Assembly (NCBI GenBank): GCA_002897915.1
Contig: BDTS01000087.1
Span: 1-41,488, forward strand
Origin: a bacterium BMS3Bbin09
GTDB lineage: Bacteria; Nitrospirota; Thermodesulfovibrionia; UBA6902
Length of the DNA: 41,488 bases
Direction: 5' to 3'
Part shown: positions 9,231 through 18,837 of the stretch, one piece after another
How the letters are laid out: each line of letters starts with the position of its first letter
How positions within the stretch are numbered: the first letter of the stretch is position 1
Made by a program: the position numbers and the translations under genes
Notes under the pieces: generated by a model
Told to the model about the DNA's origin: nothing
The model's input: only the letters and a program-made list of their open reading frames with translations
Database searches by the model: none

Positions 9231-10706
9231 ATGCAAAAGAAAACTTTCCTTTTTTTTATAGTTATGGCCCTGATACTGGGCTACATAATTGGGGAACGCT
9301 CCGATCTTTTCTCAAAAAAATCCCCAATAGCTCCATACACCTACAACCTCCAGGTACCTGCCAACCCTTCCGGAGAGAACTCGGCCTTCTCAAACGTCGT
9401 CAAGGTCATAAGCCCACTTGTCGTAAACATCTCTACTACAAAAACAGTAATGAAAAAAGACGCGTCCCAGTTCTCGCACTTTTTTGACAACCCGCTCCAG
9501 GACTTTTTAGAGCCCTTTAACATGCCGAAGAAATGGAAAGAAGAGAGCCTCGGCTCCGGGGTGCTGGTGTCGCAAGACGGCTATATCATCACAAACAACC
9601 ATGTTGTCGAAAAATCGGATGAGATAAAAGTAACTTTATACGGTCAGCAGACATACACCGGCAAAATAATCGGCACAGACCCCAAAACAGACATTGCGGT
9701 CATAAAGATCTCCGCGGACAACCTCCCATCCATAAAATGGGGAAATTCCGACGGCCTCCAGGTAGGCGAGTTCGTACTCGCGTTCGGTAACCCCTTCAAC
9801 CTGGGACACACTGTCACAATGGGGATAGTCAGTGCACTCGGAAGAGCGAATGTTGGGATCGCGGACTACGAGGACTTTATACAGACCGACGCGGCCATAA
9901 ACCCGGGCAACTCGGGCGGCCCGCTCGTAAACATAAAGGGTGAGCTTGTCGGCATAAATACGGCGATCTTTTCGAGGACAGGCGGATACCAGGGCATCGG
10001 GTTCGCAGTCCCGAGCAATATGGCAAAGTCCGTTATGACACAGCTTATAAACGAAGGCAAGGTCACGCGCGGCTGGCTCGGAGTGACCATCCAGAACCTT
10101 ACCCCGGAGCTCTCCAGGGAGTTCGGCCTCAAAAAGACGACCGGGGCCCTTGTCACGGACATCTTTGACAACAGCCCGGCAGTCAAGGCTGGCCTAAAGA
10201 GGGGGGACGTGGTCATAGCGGTAGACGGTAAAACGATAAAGAACGTCGAAAACCTCAGGAACATGATCTCCCAGAGCAAGGTCGGAAAAAAGATAAAGGT
10301 CACTGTTCTCCGTAACAGCAAAAAACTTGTCTTTAAAGCCGTTATATCAGAGTTCCCGCAGAACCTCGCCAATACGATACCTGAAGATGAAACCGAGATC
10401 ATGCCGGAAGAGAAGAACGAACTCGCCGGTTTCAATGTTATGGATCTGTCAGGCGAGATAGCCAAACAACTCGGGCTCTCAAGGAACGAGCGCGGGGTCG
10501 TTATAATAAAGGTCGATCCCTATAGCCCCGCAGGGGACGCCGGGCTGAAAAAAGGAGACGTTATACAGGAGATCAACAAGAAAAAGATCATGAGCTTAAA
10601 CGATTTCAATAAGATAACCCCGCATATCAGAAAAGGGGATACCTTACTACTTTTTGTAAACAGGGGCGGTAACAAATTCTATGTTACCTTGAAAGTATAT
10701 TCTTAA
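9231..10706 (+). CDS. degP: DegP/HtrA-type periplasmic serine protease with two PDZ domains
   Basis: SGVLVSQDGYIITNNHVV, TDIAVIKI, TDAAINPGNSGGPLVNIKGELVGINTAI (GNSGG catalytic Ser), two PDZ regions. SD ggagg precedes the ATG at 9231 (MQKKTFLFFIV), so the ORF-track N-terminal extension from 9105 is unlikely. Confidence 0.95.
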   Translation: MQKKTFLFFIVMALILGYIIGERSDLFSKKSPIAPYTYNLQVPANPSGENSAFSNVVKVISPLVVNISTTKTVMKKDASQFSHFFDNPLQDFLEPFNMPKKWKEESLGSGVLVSQDGYIITNNHVVEKSDEIKVTLYGQQTYTGKIIGTDPKTDIAVIKISADNLPSIKWGNSDGLQVGEFVLAFGNPFNLGHTVTMGIVSALGRANVGIADYEDFIQTDAAINPGNSGGPLVNIKGELVGINTAIFSRTGGYQGIGFAVPSNMAKSVMTQLINEGKVTRGWLGVTIQNLTPELSREFGLKKTTGALVTDIFDNSPAVKAGLKRGDVVIAVDGKTIKNVENLRNMISQSKVGKKIKVTVLRNSKKLVFKAVISEFPQNLANTIPEDETEIMPEEKNELAGFNVMDLSGEIAKQLGLSRNERGVVIIKVDPYSPAGDAGLKKGDVIQEINKKKIMSLNDFNKITPHIRKGDTLLLFVNRGGNKFYVTLKVYS

Positions 10707-10721
10707 TATAAAGGAGAACCC

Positions 10722-11726
10722 ATGTTATATCGAATTGTTATTTTTCTAATTTTTACGGCAGTTGGTTATCTCCTCGGGATAAAAGAAAGGCTGATATACC
10801 AAGGCATCATGTGGGGCGCGGGCATAGGCCTGATCGCATTGATCATCGATTACATCTTTTCGATAGTCGGTTTCGGCACGGTTATCGGCGGACTGCTCGG
10901 TCTCTCGGTCGGCCTCCTGTTTGCAAAGCTCATATACTTCCCGTTAATCTCCATCTTTACGAATATAGACGGTAAATATATGACCCTTGTCTTTAACGTG
11001 CTATTCGGCTACAGCGGTCTGCTTCTGGGCCTGAGGGTCGGCAAGGACTTTACCATCTCAAATCTGGCCAAGGCATTCAAAAGCAGGATAGAAGATGGAC
11101 ACGAAACAGTCATTGATACAAGCGTGATCATTGACGGCAGGATAGTGGAAGTCTGCGAAACCGGGTTCTTCGAAGGGAGCTTCATTATACCGCAGTTCAT
11201 ACTGCAGGAACTCCAGCATATCGCGGACTCAAGCGATTCGCTCAGGAGGGCACGCGGGAGAAGGGGGCTCGATATCCTTCACAAGATCCAGAAGATGAAT
11301 AATATAGATGTAAAGATAGTTGATGAGGATTTTCCAAAGATAAAAGAGGTCGACGCAAAACTGGTGGCACTCGCCAAGATGCTCGGCGCGAAGATAATCA
11401 CGAACGATTTTAATCTCAATAAAGTAGCTGAACTCCAGGGTGTGCCGGTACTCAACCTCAACGAACTCGCGAACGCACTCAAACCTGTTGTGCTGCCGGG
11501 CGAAAAGATGAATATTTTTATCGCCAAGGAAGGCAAAGAATCGAATCAGGGGGTAGGTTATCTCGATGACGGGACAATGGTGGTCGTGGACAATGCTAAA
11601 AAGACCATAAACCGTCAGGTAGATGTCATAGTCACAAGCGTACTGCAGACCACTGCGGGCAGAATGATATTCGCGAAGCTCAAAGACAACAGTGAAAGAG
11701 AAGAACTGAAGATGGCCCGCCATTAA
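10722..11726 (+). CDS. PIN/TRAM domain membrane protein (YacL-like)
   Basis: N-terminal TM segments, PIN core ETVIDTSVIIDGRIVEVCETGFFEG...IITNDFNLNKVAELQGV, C-terminal TRAM-like segment GVGYLDDGTMVVVDNAKKTINRQVDVIVTSVLQTTAGRMIFAK. Confidence 0.92.
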   Translation: MLYRIVIFLIFTAVGYLLGIKERLIYQGIMWGAGIGLIALIIDYIFSIVGFGTVIGGLLGLSVGLLFAKLIYFPLISIFTNIDGKYMTLVFNVLFGYSGLLLGLRVGKDFTISNLAKAFKSRIEDGHETVIDTSVIIDGRIVEVCETGFFEGSFIIPQFILQELQHIADSSDSLRRARGRRGLDILHKIQKMNNIDVKIVDEDFPKIKEVDAKLVALAKMLGAKIITNDFNLNKVAELQGVPVLNLNELANALKPVVLPGEKMNIFIAKEGKESNQGVGYLDDGTMVVVDNAKKTINRQVDVIVTSVLQTTAGRMIFAKLKDNSEREELKMARH

Positions 11727-12440
11727 ATGAAAAAACGAATAGTAGCTATAGTCCCGGCAGCCGGTCTCGGCAAGAGGTTCAGCTCATCCGTAAGAAAAAC
11801 ATTTGCTACGCTGGACGGCATGCCCCTCCTGACCCACACACTGAAAAGACTGAATCGTGAACCGCTAATCACCGATATCATCCCGGTCCTCAGGGGCCAG
11901 GACACAAAGACCGGACTCGATATAGCCGAAGAGCACAAGCTCGATAAGGTACGCTGGATAGCAGCCGGCGGCCCGGAAAGGCAGGACTCCATATACAACG
12001 GCTTGAGGCTCCTCGAAGAGATGGGCGGGGGCGTTTCACCCGACACTCTCATTCTTGTCCATGACGGAGCAAGACCGGTGATCCCGAAAGGCACGATCCA
12101 CCGGCTCATAAGTGAAGTGGAAGGGATCGACGGAGCAGCGCCGGGTGTGCCTGCAAATGAGACGCTGAAGAGCGTGAACAAGGACGGCATCATCACCTCA
12201 ACGATAGACCGCGAAAATATCAGAGCGATCCAGACCCCTCAGATATTCCGGTTCAGTGTGCTCAAAAAGGCCTATGAAAAGGCATTCGCGGACGGTTTCT
12301 ACGGAACGGACGATGCCTCTCTCGTCGAAAGGATAGGGGGAAAGATAAAGATAATCCCCGGAAACCCTTTGAACATAAAGGTCACCACACCAGAGGACCT
12401 GCACCTGGTGGAATACATCATTGCCAACCAGGAGGTATAA
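11727..12440 (+). CDS. ispD: 2-C-methyl-D-erythritol 4-phosphate cytidylyltransferase
   Basis: AIVPAAGLGKRFSSSVRKTF, VHDGARPVIP, RENIRAIQTPQIFRFSVL, DGFYGTDDASLVER. Confidence 0.95.
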   Translation: MKKRIVAIVPAAGLGKRFSSSVRKTFATLDGMPLLTHTLKRLNREPLITDIIPVLRGQDTKTGLDIAEEHKLDKVRWIAAGGPERQDSIYNGLRLLEEMGGGVSPDTLILVHDGARPVIPKGTIHRLISEVEGIDGAAPGVPANETLKSVNKDGIITSTIDRENIRAIQTPQIFRFSVLKKAYEKAFADGFYGTDDASLVERIGGKIKIIPGNPLNIKVTTPEDLHLVEYIIANQEV

Positions 12441-12446
12441 TAGAAA

Positions 12447-12917
12447 ATGCGTATCGGATCCGGTTATGACTCACATAAGCTGGTAGAGGGCAGAAGGCTC
12501 ATTATAGGCGGGGTGGATATCCCGTTCGAAAAGGGGCTCCAAGGACACTCGGACGCGGACGTGCTCTGCCACGCTATAATAGACGCGGTCATGGGCGGAC
12601 TCGGACTCGGCGACATAGGAAAACATTTCCCGGATTCTGATAATAAATGGGAAGATGCCTCGAGCATAGACCTGCTTTCAAGGACCATGGAGATGGTGAA
12701 GGATAATGGTTTCGAGGTCACATGGATCGATTCAACCGTAATGGCCGAAAGACCGAAGCTCCTGCCGTTCATTGAAGAGATGAAGGAGAATATTTCAAAG
12801 GCCGGTATACCTTCCAGCCTCATCAATATAAAGGCAACAACAAACGAGGGTATGGGTTTTATCGGCCGCAGCGAAGGGATTGCCGCGCAGGCTGTATGTC
12901 TTTTGAGACCGGTATAA
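12447..12917 (+). CDS. ispF: 2-C-methyl-D-erythritol 2,4-cyclodiphosphate synthase
   Basis: MRIGSGYDSHKLVEGRRLIIGGVDIPFEKGLQGHSDADVLCHAIIDA...DIGKHFPDSD...NIKATTNEGMGFIGRSEGIAAQAV. Confidence 0.97.
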   Translation: MRIGSGYDSHKLVEGRRLIIGGVDIPFEKGLQGHSDADVLCHAIIDAVMGGLGLGDIGKHFPDSDNKWEDASSIDLLSRTMEMVKDNGFEVTWIDSTVMAERPKLLPFIEEMKENISKAGIPSSLINIKATTNEGMGFIGRSEGIAAQAVCLLRPV

Positions 12918-13016
12918 AGTCTGTCCATTTATGTATAATATTGAGCTTATTACTTCATACTTTATTCATGTTTTGTCAATAAGATAAGATAGAACAATTA
13001 ACAACGGAGACTTCAT

Positions 13017-13532
13017 ATGAAATATAAAGGACCTGTACTTTTAATATTAATAGCGATAGCGATAGCTACACTTTTCCTTATTCCGGAAACAAAGGTTTAT
13101 AAAGAGATAGCGTCGGTGGATCAGCCCGCGCCCGATTTTGAATACGCGGATTCAACAGGCAAGATATGGAAGCTTGCGGACCTGAAGGGTAAGGTCGTCC
13201 TTGTAAACTTCTGGGCAACATGGTGCGCCACCTGCAAGGCAGAGATGCCGCAAAAAGAGCTCCTATACAGGAAAATGGAGGGCAGGCCCTTTCAGATGCT
13301 CGGCATGCTCTTCAGGGACGACCCCGATAATCTGCCCGATTACTTCAAACAGAACAAGGTCAGTTTCCCGACACTCATAAGCCCGGACAACGATTCCGCG
13401 AAGAGGTTCGGTATCACCGGTGTGCCCGAGACCTTCATTATCGATAAGGACGGCGTTGTCAGAGAAAAGCTTGTCGGGCCGCAGGAATGGAACAGTGAAG
13501 AGAGTCTCGCGATCATAGAGAAGTACCTGTAG
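13017..13532 (+). CDS. TlpA/ResA-type thioredoxin-fold lipoprotein/membrane-anchored disulfide reductase
   Basis: N-terminal TM, LKGKVVLVNFWATWCATCKAEMP (CxxC), GVPETFIIDKDGVV. Confidence 0.92.
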   Translation: MKYKGPVLLILIAIAIATLFLIPETKVYKEIASVDQPAPDFEYADSTGKIWKLADLKGKVVLVNFWATWCATCKAEMPQKELLYRKMEGRPFQMLGMLFRDDPDNLPDYFKQNKVSFPTLISPDNDSAKRFGITGVPETFIIDKDGVVREKLVGPQEWNSEESLAIIEKYL

Positions 13533-13533
13533 C

Positions 13534-14190
13534 ATGTACGACAAACTTAAAGAGATAGCAAACGATCAAAGTATCCTGGCCTTCGGAGTTGCAGACACGG
13601 AAAACCTGAGGGAACATTATGACGGGCTCCCCATGGACCAGACCGAGGGCCTGAACAACGGCATATCGATCGGCATGGCTGTCTCTGGCGCTGTGCTCAA
13701 GGGCTGCATCATGGGCCCGACACGCCACTACCTTCACAACTACCGCATGACCAACTGGAACCTTGACATGACGGCTGCCAGGATCGCGGCCGTGATACAG
13801 GACGAGGGCTTTCGGGCGATGCCTATACCCGCGAGCCAGATAGTGGACTGGGAGGCGCAGACCGCGCATCTCTCGCACAAGATGATCGCGCTCCGCGCTG
13901 GTTTAGGGTGGATAGGGAGAAACAACCTCCTCGTACATCCGAAGTGGGGCTCAAAGATAAGGATCTCGACCATACTCACCGACATGCCGCTTAAAACTGA
14001 CACGCCTATTGAACGTGACTGCGGCTTCTGTAAAAAGTGCATTGATGTATGCCCGGTCAAGGCGATCAAGGACTCCCACAAAGATTGGAACAAAGCGGCC
14101 TGCCTTGTGAAGCTGAAGTACTACGCGCAGAACTATGGTGTAGGGCAATATATTTGCGGGTTGTGTCTGAAGGTTTGCGACTCGGTATAA
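13534..14190 (+). CDS. QueG-like Fe-S protein (epoxyqueuosine reductase-related 4Fe-4S protein)
   Basis: LSHKMIALRAGLGWIGRNNLLVHPKWGSKIRISTILTDMPL plus CGFCKKCIDVCPVKAI ferredoxin motif and ICGLCLKVCDSV. Confidence 0.8.
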   Translation: MYDKLKEIANDQSILAFGVADTENLREHYDGLPMDQTEGLNNGISIGMAVSGAVLKGCIMGPTRHYLHNYRMTNWNLDMTAARIAAVIQDEGFRAMPIPASQIVDWEAQTAHLSHKMIALRAGLGWIGRNNLLVHPKWGSKIRISTILTDMPLKTDTPIERDCGFCKKCIDVCPVKAIKDSHKDWNKAACLVKLKYYAQNYGVGQYICGLCLKVCDSV

Positions 14191-14196
14191 AAACCC

Positions 14197-15183
14197 TTAT
14201 TCTAAAGTTCCGAGTTCATCATGTCTTACCACTCTGTTTTTCCCCAGAGATTTTGCTTTATACATAGCCTCATCAGCTTCATCCAGTAATTTCTGTATTG
14301 ACATCCCTTTTTCATAACCTGTAATGCCAATGCTTAATGTATTGGAGATAGTTGCCGGCTTGGTATCTGTGTCTGAAGTAAATGAGAATGTTTTACATTC
14401 AAATGCGGCCCTTATTCTTTCTGCAACAATATATGAAATGGTTGCCTCGGTATCAGGAAGCACGATGACAAATTCTTCTCCTCCGAATCTAAATGCGCGG
14501 TCAGTTGGTCTGAGTTTTTCTTTCAGCATGGCTCCCAAAAAAGACAGGATCTCATCCCCTGCTAAATGGCCATAGGTGTCATTTATTACTTTAAAATTAT
14601 CAATATCCATCATTAAAATAGAAAACTTGTAATCATATCTTGCACAGCGTGAAATTTCATCTTCCAATGTTGAGAACAGATAGTTTCGATTATAAAGCTT
14701 GGTAAGCTTGTCGGTTATTACCAGTTCCTGTATCTGTCTGTTCTTATTGTCAAGATTTTCAAGAGCTGAAGATAATTCTTTGTTTAAATGGGTAATTTTA
14801 GCCATCTGCTCTTCGGCATGGTGGGTTTTTTTGCGTATCAGGTACAACAGGTTATTTACCCCTTCCCCGATCCTCTCAGCATTGGTCGGACAGGCTGCCT
14901 TGTAAACATCACACTGCATGCAGTTTTGATATTTATCAGCAAATTGCCCCTGAATATTTCCTCCACAATAAGTACCGGCAACTTGCCAGCAGCGCAATTC
15001 TTCTTTCTGGTTGTATATTGGGCAGTCATCTTTTTTGCACTCTTTCTTTTCCCAGCACACTATTAAGTTAGGATTTTCAAAAGTTACATTATCGTCTTTT
15101 ATGGCCCTGTCTAATAAGAAAACCATTTCATTGCTAAATTCTTCAATATCGACTGCAGACTTTTTCTTATTTTCGTTTGCCAT
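14197..15183 (-). CDS. GGDEF (GGEEF) diguanylate cyclase with Cys-rich (two-CW-like) N-terminal domain
   Basis: N-terminus CWEKKECKKDDCPIYNQKEELRCWQVAGTYCGGNIQGQFADKYQNCMQCDVYKAACPT; coiled-coil; LTKLYNRNYL...DIDNFKVINDTYGHLAGD...RPTDRAFRFGGEEFVIVLP (I-site RxxD plus active site). Confidence 0.92.
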   Translation of the reverse strand: MANENKKKSAVDIEEFSNEMVFLLDRAIKDDNVTFENPNLIVCWEKKECKKDDCPIYNQKEELRCWQVAGTYCGGNIQGQFADKYQNCMQCDVYKAACPTNAERIGEGVNNLLYLIRKKTHHAEEQMAKITHLNKELSSALENLDNKNRQIQELVITDKLTKLYNRNYLFSTLEDEISRCARYDYKFSILMMDIDNFKVINDTYGHLAGDEILSFLGAMLKEKLRPTDRAFRFGGEEFVIVLPDTEATISYIVAERIRAAFECKTFSFTSDTDTKPATISNTLSIGITGYEKGMSIQKLLDEADEAMYKAKSLGKNRVVRHDELGTLE

Positions 15184-15420
15184 GATATCCCTTTTTTTTG
15201 AAAAGCATTAACTAATTACTCGGCACATTTTCATTAATTCCTGAATTTTTATCGTAAAACAGATTTATTTCATTGTCAAATGCAATTAAATTTTAGGACT
15301 TATAATAAATTTCTCTACCGAGCAGGCCCCATCGCTCATATCTTTTTTCTTGCCGATTCGGCATGAATATATATATAATTTTTCAGGACATGGCCGGAAA
15401 ACAACAAAAGTGAGGTCAAG

Positions 15421-17964
15421 ATGAGTACAGAAAGTTTAGCTGCAAAAGAATTAAGACCTGATAAAACAGGTTATTTCAAATACCGCTTGGGTGTTTATAT
15501 CCTTTCAACTATTTTCGTGTGCGTTTGTCTGATCATTGGGCTCGGATTTGCTAATGATTTTCTTGCCAAAAAAGCAGGTTTTTCGATCTCTGTCTGGTTT
15601 ATATTGGTACCTGCTGTTTTGTTTGCGATCTATAGCTTCCTGGTCATTCAGGCCAAATATTCGAAAACAAAATATACCCTTTACAAGGACCGCATAAATT
15701 TCCACGGCGGGAGCCTGTTCAGTGATTTTGAAAATGAGCTGAATTATAAAAATGTTACACGTGTGTCTTTGATCCTTCCTTATATGGAAAACTATTTTTG
15801 CAAGACAGGAAATGTACTCATCGAGAGTGCAGGGGCCACAGAGACAGAGATCGTTCTTAGCTCTGTATCCGATCCCAAAGCTTTATACAATGGGATACTG
15901 AATAACCTGAAGGAAAACGGTTTTCAGTTAAATATGAAAAAGCTTATTCAGGTGGAGCGGCCACATCCCCTGGCCGTCTTTTTACAAACAGGTCAATCTG
16001 TTTTATATGCGCTTTTTATCATTGCCTGGATTCTTGGGTCAAGTGATGAAAAAACCGGGAAATCTTTTATTCTCCCCTGGCTCCTGGCACATCCACCGGT
16101 CGCATTGCTATTGGGAGTAATTATCCTTATCGGCCTTACCATTTACGGGATTCTGATCTATTTTGAATTACAACGGAGGGTTTACCGGCTTTTTGATGAT
16201 GCTATTGAATATCATGAGGGATTTCTGACAAAGGTCACATCTATTATTCCTATGGAGAATCTGACGGATTCGACTGTGAAGCAGGGTTTTATAAGTAAGA
16301 TGTTCGGCCTGTACGATGTTAATTTAAGCTGCCAGGGCAGCAATCAGGCGATCTCTTTCCTGAACATTGCAAACGGCGAGTTGCTTTCAGAAAATCTTGA
16401 TAGGCATATTAAACTATTTAGTGCACGCACTAAAGAACAAGTTCCTGAGCAAACAGCAAATGAGCTTCACACTGCTTCCTCTCAGGCAATATCAGGGACA
16501 GCGCAACCGCAAACACCTGCCAGCGCAAAAAAGCTGATCGATTATGACCGGACATCCACCCTGGAATTAAAGATGGATGCCTTGAAAAGCTGGATTCCGA
16601 TCATCGTCCTTGTCCTTTTTTTCATTGTCAGTATTGTTTTTCTACCCAGAGCTGCGCAGATCATCGCTGCGTTCTGCAGTTTCATAGTTGTCTGTGTAAT
16701 GAGTGTTTTTATCATCATCCGAATATCCAAAACAATATATAAGATCAAGGGGTCTTCTGTTGAAAAGACTTTTTGTTTTCTGAGCCGTTCAACGACAGAG
16801 TTCACGTTTGAAAAAATAACGGCAGTCACATTTAAACAATCAATTCTTGATCAAATAGCAAAGACCCATGCGATCATCTTCTGGTCCATCGGGGCTAGCC
16901 AGCCGCTTATTCTGCAGAACGTGCGCATAACTGACAGCGATAAAAAAATGATAATGGCAAAGTGCGGGATACATGATAAAAAGAAAAACGAAGTACATCT
17001 CATAGCAGCGGATTTTTCTTTTGCATCGATGATATGCGCGAATCTCTTTTCCTATTCATTTTTGCTTACTCTTCTTGTTGTATCCGGGGCTGTCTTCCCG
17101 CAATTTATAATAGCTTCACTTGTTATCGTGCTTATACTTTTCGGGCTCTCCTTTGCCTTTTTGAACATGTATCACAAGCGATCCAATCTGCGGTTCCATG
17201 ATGATCACATTCAATTTACCCATGGCCTGGTCAGCCTTTATCATCAATGCGCCCTTTATGAGGATATCAAGGATATCACGACCGTGAAGTTTCCGATGAC
17301 AAATAAGGGCCTACTGCAATTTAACATTGCCGGAGAATCCCTGGCGCCTCGAGGTAATAAAAGCCTCAACAAACAACCGGGAGCAATGTTCCTGAATTTT
17401 GCGTTTAAGTTCAAGCATGCGGACAATATTGAACTTTTGGATGAGCTCATTGACTCAATTTTAATTATGGGCCTGTCTTCAGAAGCATCCGTTAAGGAAT
17501 TGATCCATAAACCTTCAGATCATAAATATACTGATCGAGTAACGGCGCGCTCATCTATCTTGAACCCTCTTATCAAAAGTGGATTTTATACAATATTTGC
17601 ATTGGCCTCGATATTAATTGTCCCTCAGTTCACTGTATTTCAATTCCCATTTTGGGCAAACACGATCATAATAAGCGTTTTACTATTGATCAATGTTATT
17701 GTCGCGATCCAGACAAATGTCCGGAGGTATTCAATTCAGGATAAACGTGTCCTGGCAAAGTCAGGTGTCATATACAAACAACAGATCACCGTCATCTTTG
17801 ATCGTATTGATTTTATTAATTCTCAACAGGGGGCATTAAATAAACTCTGCCGTAACGGCAATGTTACCGTCAATACCGCCGGATCAAGTAAGCCAGAAAT
17901 TATTGTAAGAGATATATCGAATTACCGTGAATTTTATGACGAATTGAAAAGGGTGTATAACTAA
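15421..17964 (+). CDS. Large multi-TM protein with repeated bacterial PH (bPH2/DUF304, YdbT-like) modules
   Basis: 847 aa with TM pairs each followed by beta-rich segments (YTLYKDRINFHGG..., YRLFDDAIEYHEGFLTKVTSIIPMENLTDS, NLRFHDDHIQFTHGLVSLYHQCALYEDIKDIT, RRYSIQDKRVLAKSGVIYKQQITVIFDRIDFI) in the YdbS/YdbT pattern. Confidence 0.75.
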   Translation: MSTESLAAKELRPDKTGYFKYRLGVYILSTIFVCVCLIIGLGFANDFLAKKAGFSISVWFILVPAVLFAIYSFLVIQAKYSKTKYTLYKDRINFHGGSLFSDFENELNYKNVTRVSLILPYMENYFCKTGNVLIESAGATETEIVLSSVSDPKALYNGILNNLKENGFQLNMKKLIQVERPHPLAVFLQTGQSVLYALFIIAWILGSSDEKTGKSFILPWLLAHPPVALLLGVIILIGLTIYGILIYFELQRRVYRLFDDAIEYHEGFLTKVTSIIPMENLTDSTVKQGFISKMFGLYDVNLSCQGSNQAISFLNIANGELLSENLDRHIKLFSARTKEQVPEQTANELHTASSQAISGTAQPQTPASAKKLIDYDRTSTLELKMDALKSWIPIIVLVLFFIVSIVFLPRAAQIIAAFCSFIVVCVMSVFIIIRISKTIYKIKGSSVEKTFCFLSRSTTEFTFEKITAVTFKQSILDQIAKTHAIIFWSIGASQPLILQNVRITDSDKKMIMAKCGIHDKKKNEVHLIAADFSFASMICANLFSYSFLLTLLVVSGAVFPQFIIASLVIVLILFGLSFAFLNMYHKRSNLRFHDDHIQFTHGLVSLYHQCALYEDIKDITTVKFPMTNKGLLQFNIAGESLAPRGNKSLNKQPGAMFLNFAFKFKHADNIELLDELIDSILIMGLSSEASVKELIHKPSDHKYTDRVTARSSILNPLIKSGFYTIFALASILIVPQFTVFQFPFWANTIIISVLLLINVIVAIQTNVRRYSIQDKRVLAKSGVIYKQQITVIFDRIDFINSQQGALNKLCRNGNVTVNTAGSSKPEIIVRDISNYREFYDELKRVYN

Positions 17965-18099
17965 GGGCGTTGCACCCAAGGGGCACAGGCATGCAACACC
18001 CCTACGAGGGCAGACCTGCCTACCGGCAGGCAGGCACACAGGTCTGCCCATACAATGTCGCATATCTTTTGTAAGGGCAGGTTTGAAACCTGCCCCTAC
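17964..18099. repeat. Cluster of three family A-type palindromes, one with a nested family B element
   Basis: agggcgttgcacccaagggg...gcaacacccctac; gagggcagacctg[cctaccggcaggcagg]cacacaggtctgcccatac; gtaagggcaggtttgaaacctgcccctac. Confidence 0.85.
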
Positions 18100-18197
18100 T
18101 TGCAAGGCTGTCAATCCTGACAGCTAATCATTCAAATACAGCAATGCTATAATTCACGGATCAAGCAAATACATATTGACAATGCCTTTAAATTGAC

Positions 18198-18213
18198 ATA
18201 CTATAAATAGTAT
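18198..18213. promoter_or_regulatory. Candidate TA operator: ATACTAT-AA-ATAGTAT inverted repeat upstream of the toxin gene, near a TTGACA box
   Basis: Sequence ttgacaatgcctttaaattgacatactataaatagtatatacactataaactATG; perfect 7-2-7 inverted repeat followed by another ACTATAAACTAT half-site. Confidence 0.5.
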
Positions 18214-18227
18214 ATACACTATAAACT

Positions 18228-18509
18228 ATGTGGGAAATATATGAACATCGGAGGATAGCAAAACAACTTGGCACCTCACCGGTTGAGATCCTGAAGATCT
18301 ACGAAAAATGGAAGGATATTGTAAGCATATCGGGCCCGGCTGGATTAAGGTCAATCAAAGGGTTTCATGACGAGGCCCTTCGAGGCGAATGGAAAGGACA
18401 CAGGTCATCAAGACTGGGAATTAAACATCGTATACTTTATAAGGTCGTTAAAGAAGAGGTTCTTGTACAAGTTATAAACATTACTCCTCATGATTACAGG
18501 AGAAAGTAG
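18228..18509 (+). CDS. RelE/HigB-family mRNA interferase toxin
   Basis: 93 aa, YEKWKDIVSISGPAGLRSIKGFHDEALRGEWKGHRSSRLGIKHRILYKVVKEEVLVQVINITPHDYRRK; RelE-fold pattern (RxLYKV, HDYRR). Confidence 0.88.
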   Translation: MWEIYEHRRIAKQLGTSPVEILKIYEKWKDIVSISGPAGLRSIKGFHDEALRGEWKGHRSSRLGIKHRILYKVVKEEVLVQVINITPHDYRRK

Positions 18510-18771
18510 TATGAAAGATTACAGCAAAGCAAAGAAGAACATAGATGTAACCGTCGGTGAATCGATTCGCATTATCAGGCAGTTGCAGGATATGAGTCAG
18601 AATCAACTGGCCGACGCCACCGGGATACCGCAGTCAACGATCTCCGCGATAGAGAACGACCGTGTTCAGCTCGGGGTTGAGCGTGCAAAGGTCCTTGCGA
18701 GGGCACTTAAGTGCCATCCTGCAGTTCTTGTCTTTCCAGGATGGGAAGTACAGCAGGAGCCAGCCGCGTAG
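18490..18771 (+). CDS. HTH-Xre antitoxin (HigA-like)
   Basis: SIRIIRQLQDMSQNQLADATGIPQSTISAIENDRVQLGVERAKVLARALKCHPAVLVFP; overlaps the toxin gene by 20 nt. Confidence 0.9.
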   Translation: MITGESSMKDYSKAKKNIDVTVGESIRIIRQLQDMSQNQLADATGIPQSTISAIENDRVQLGVERAKVLARALKCHPAVLVFPGWEVQQEPAA

Positions 18772-18837
18772 TTTTGTCTTTCCCCTTGAAAAACAACGTC
18801 TTCACTGTTATCCTATTTTGAAAAACTACCCTTTTAA

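Noticed and set aside
13534-14190. Full-length queG
   Set aside because: Shorter than typical QueG and lacks a clear C-terminal HEAT-like region; called only QueG-like Fe-S protein.
17884-18114. Minus ORF MTALQVGAGFKPALTKDMRHCMGRPVCLPAGRQVCPRRG...
   Set aside because: Most of its sequence is a translation of palindromic repeats (GAGFKPAL, PAGRQ); not a real gene.
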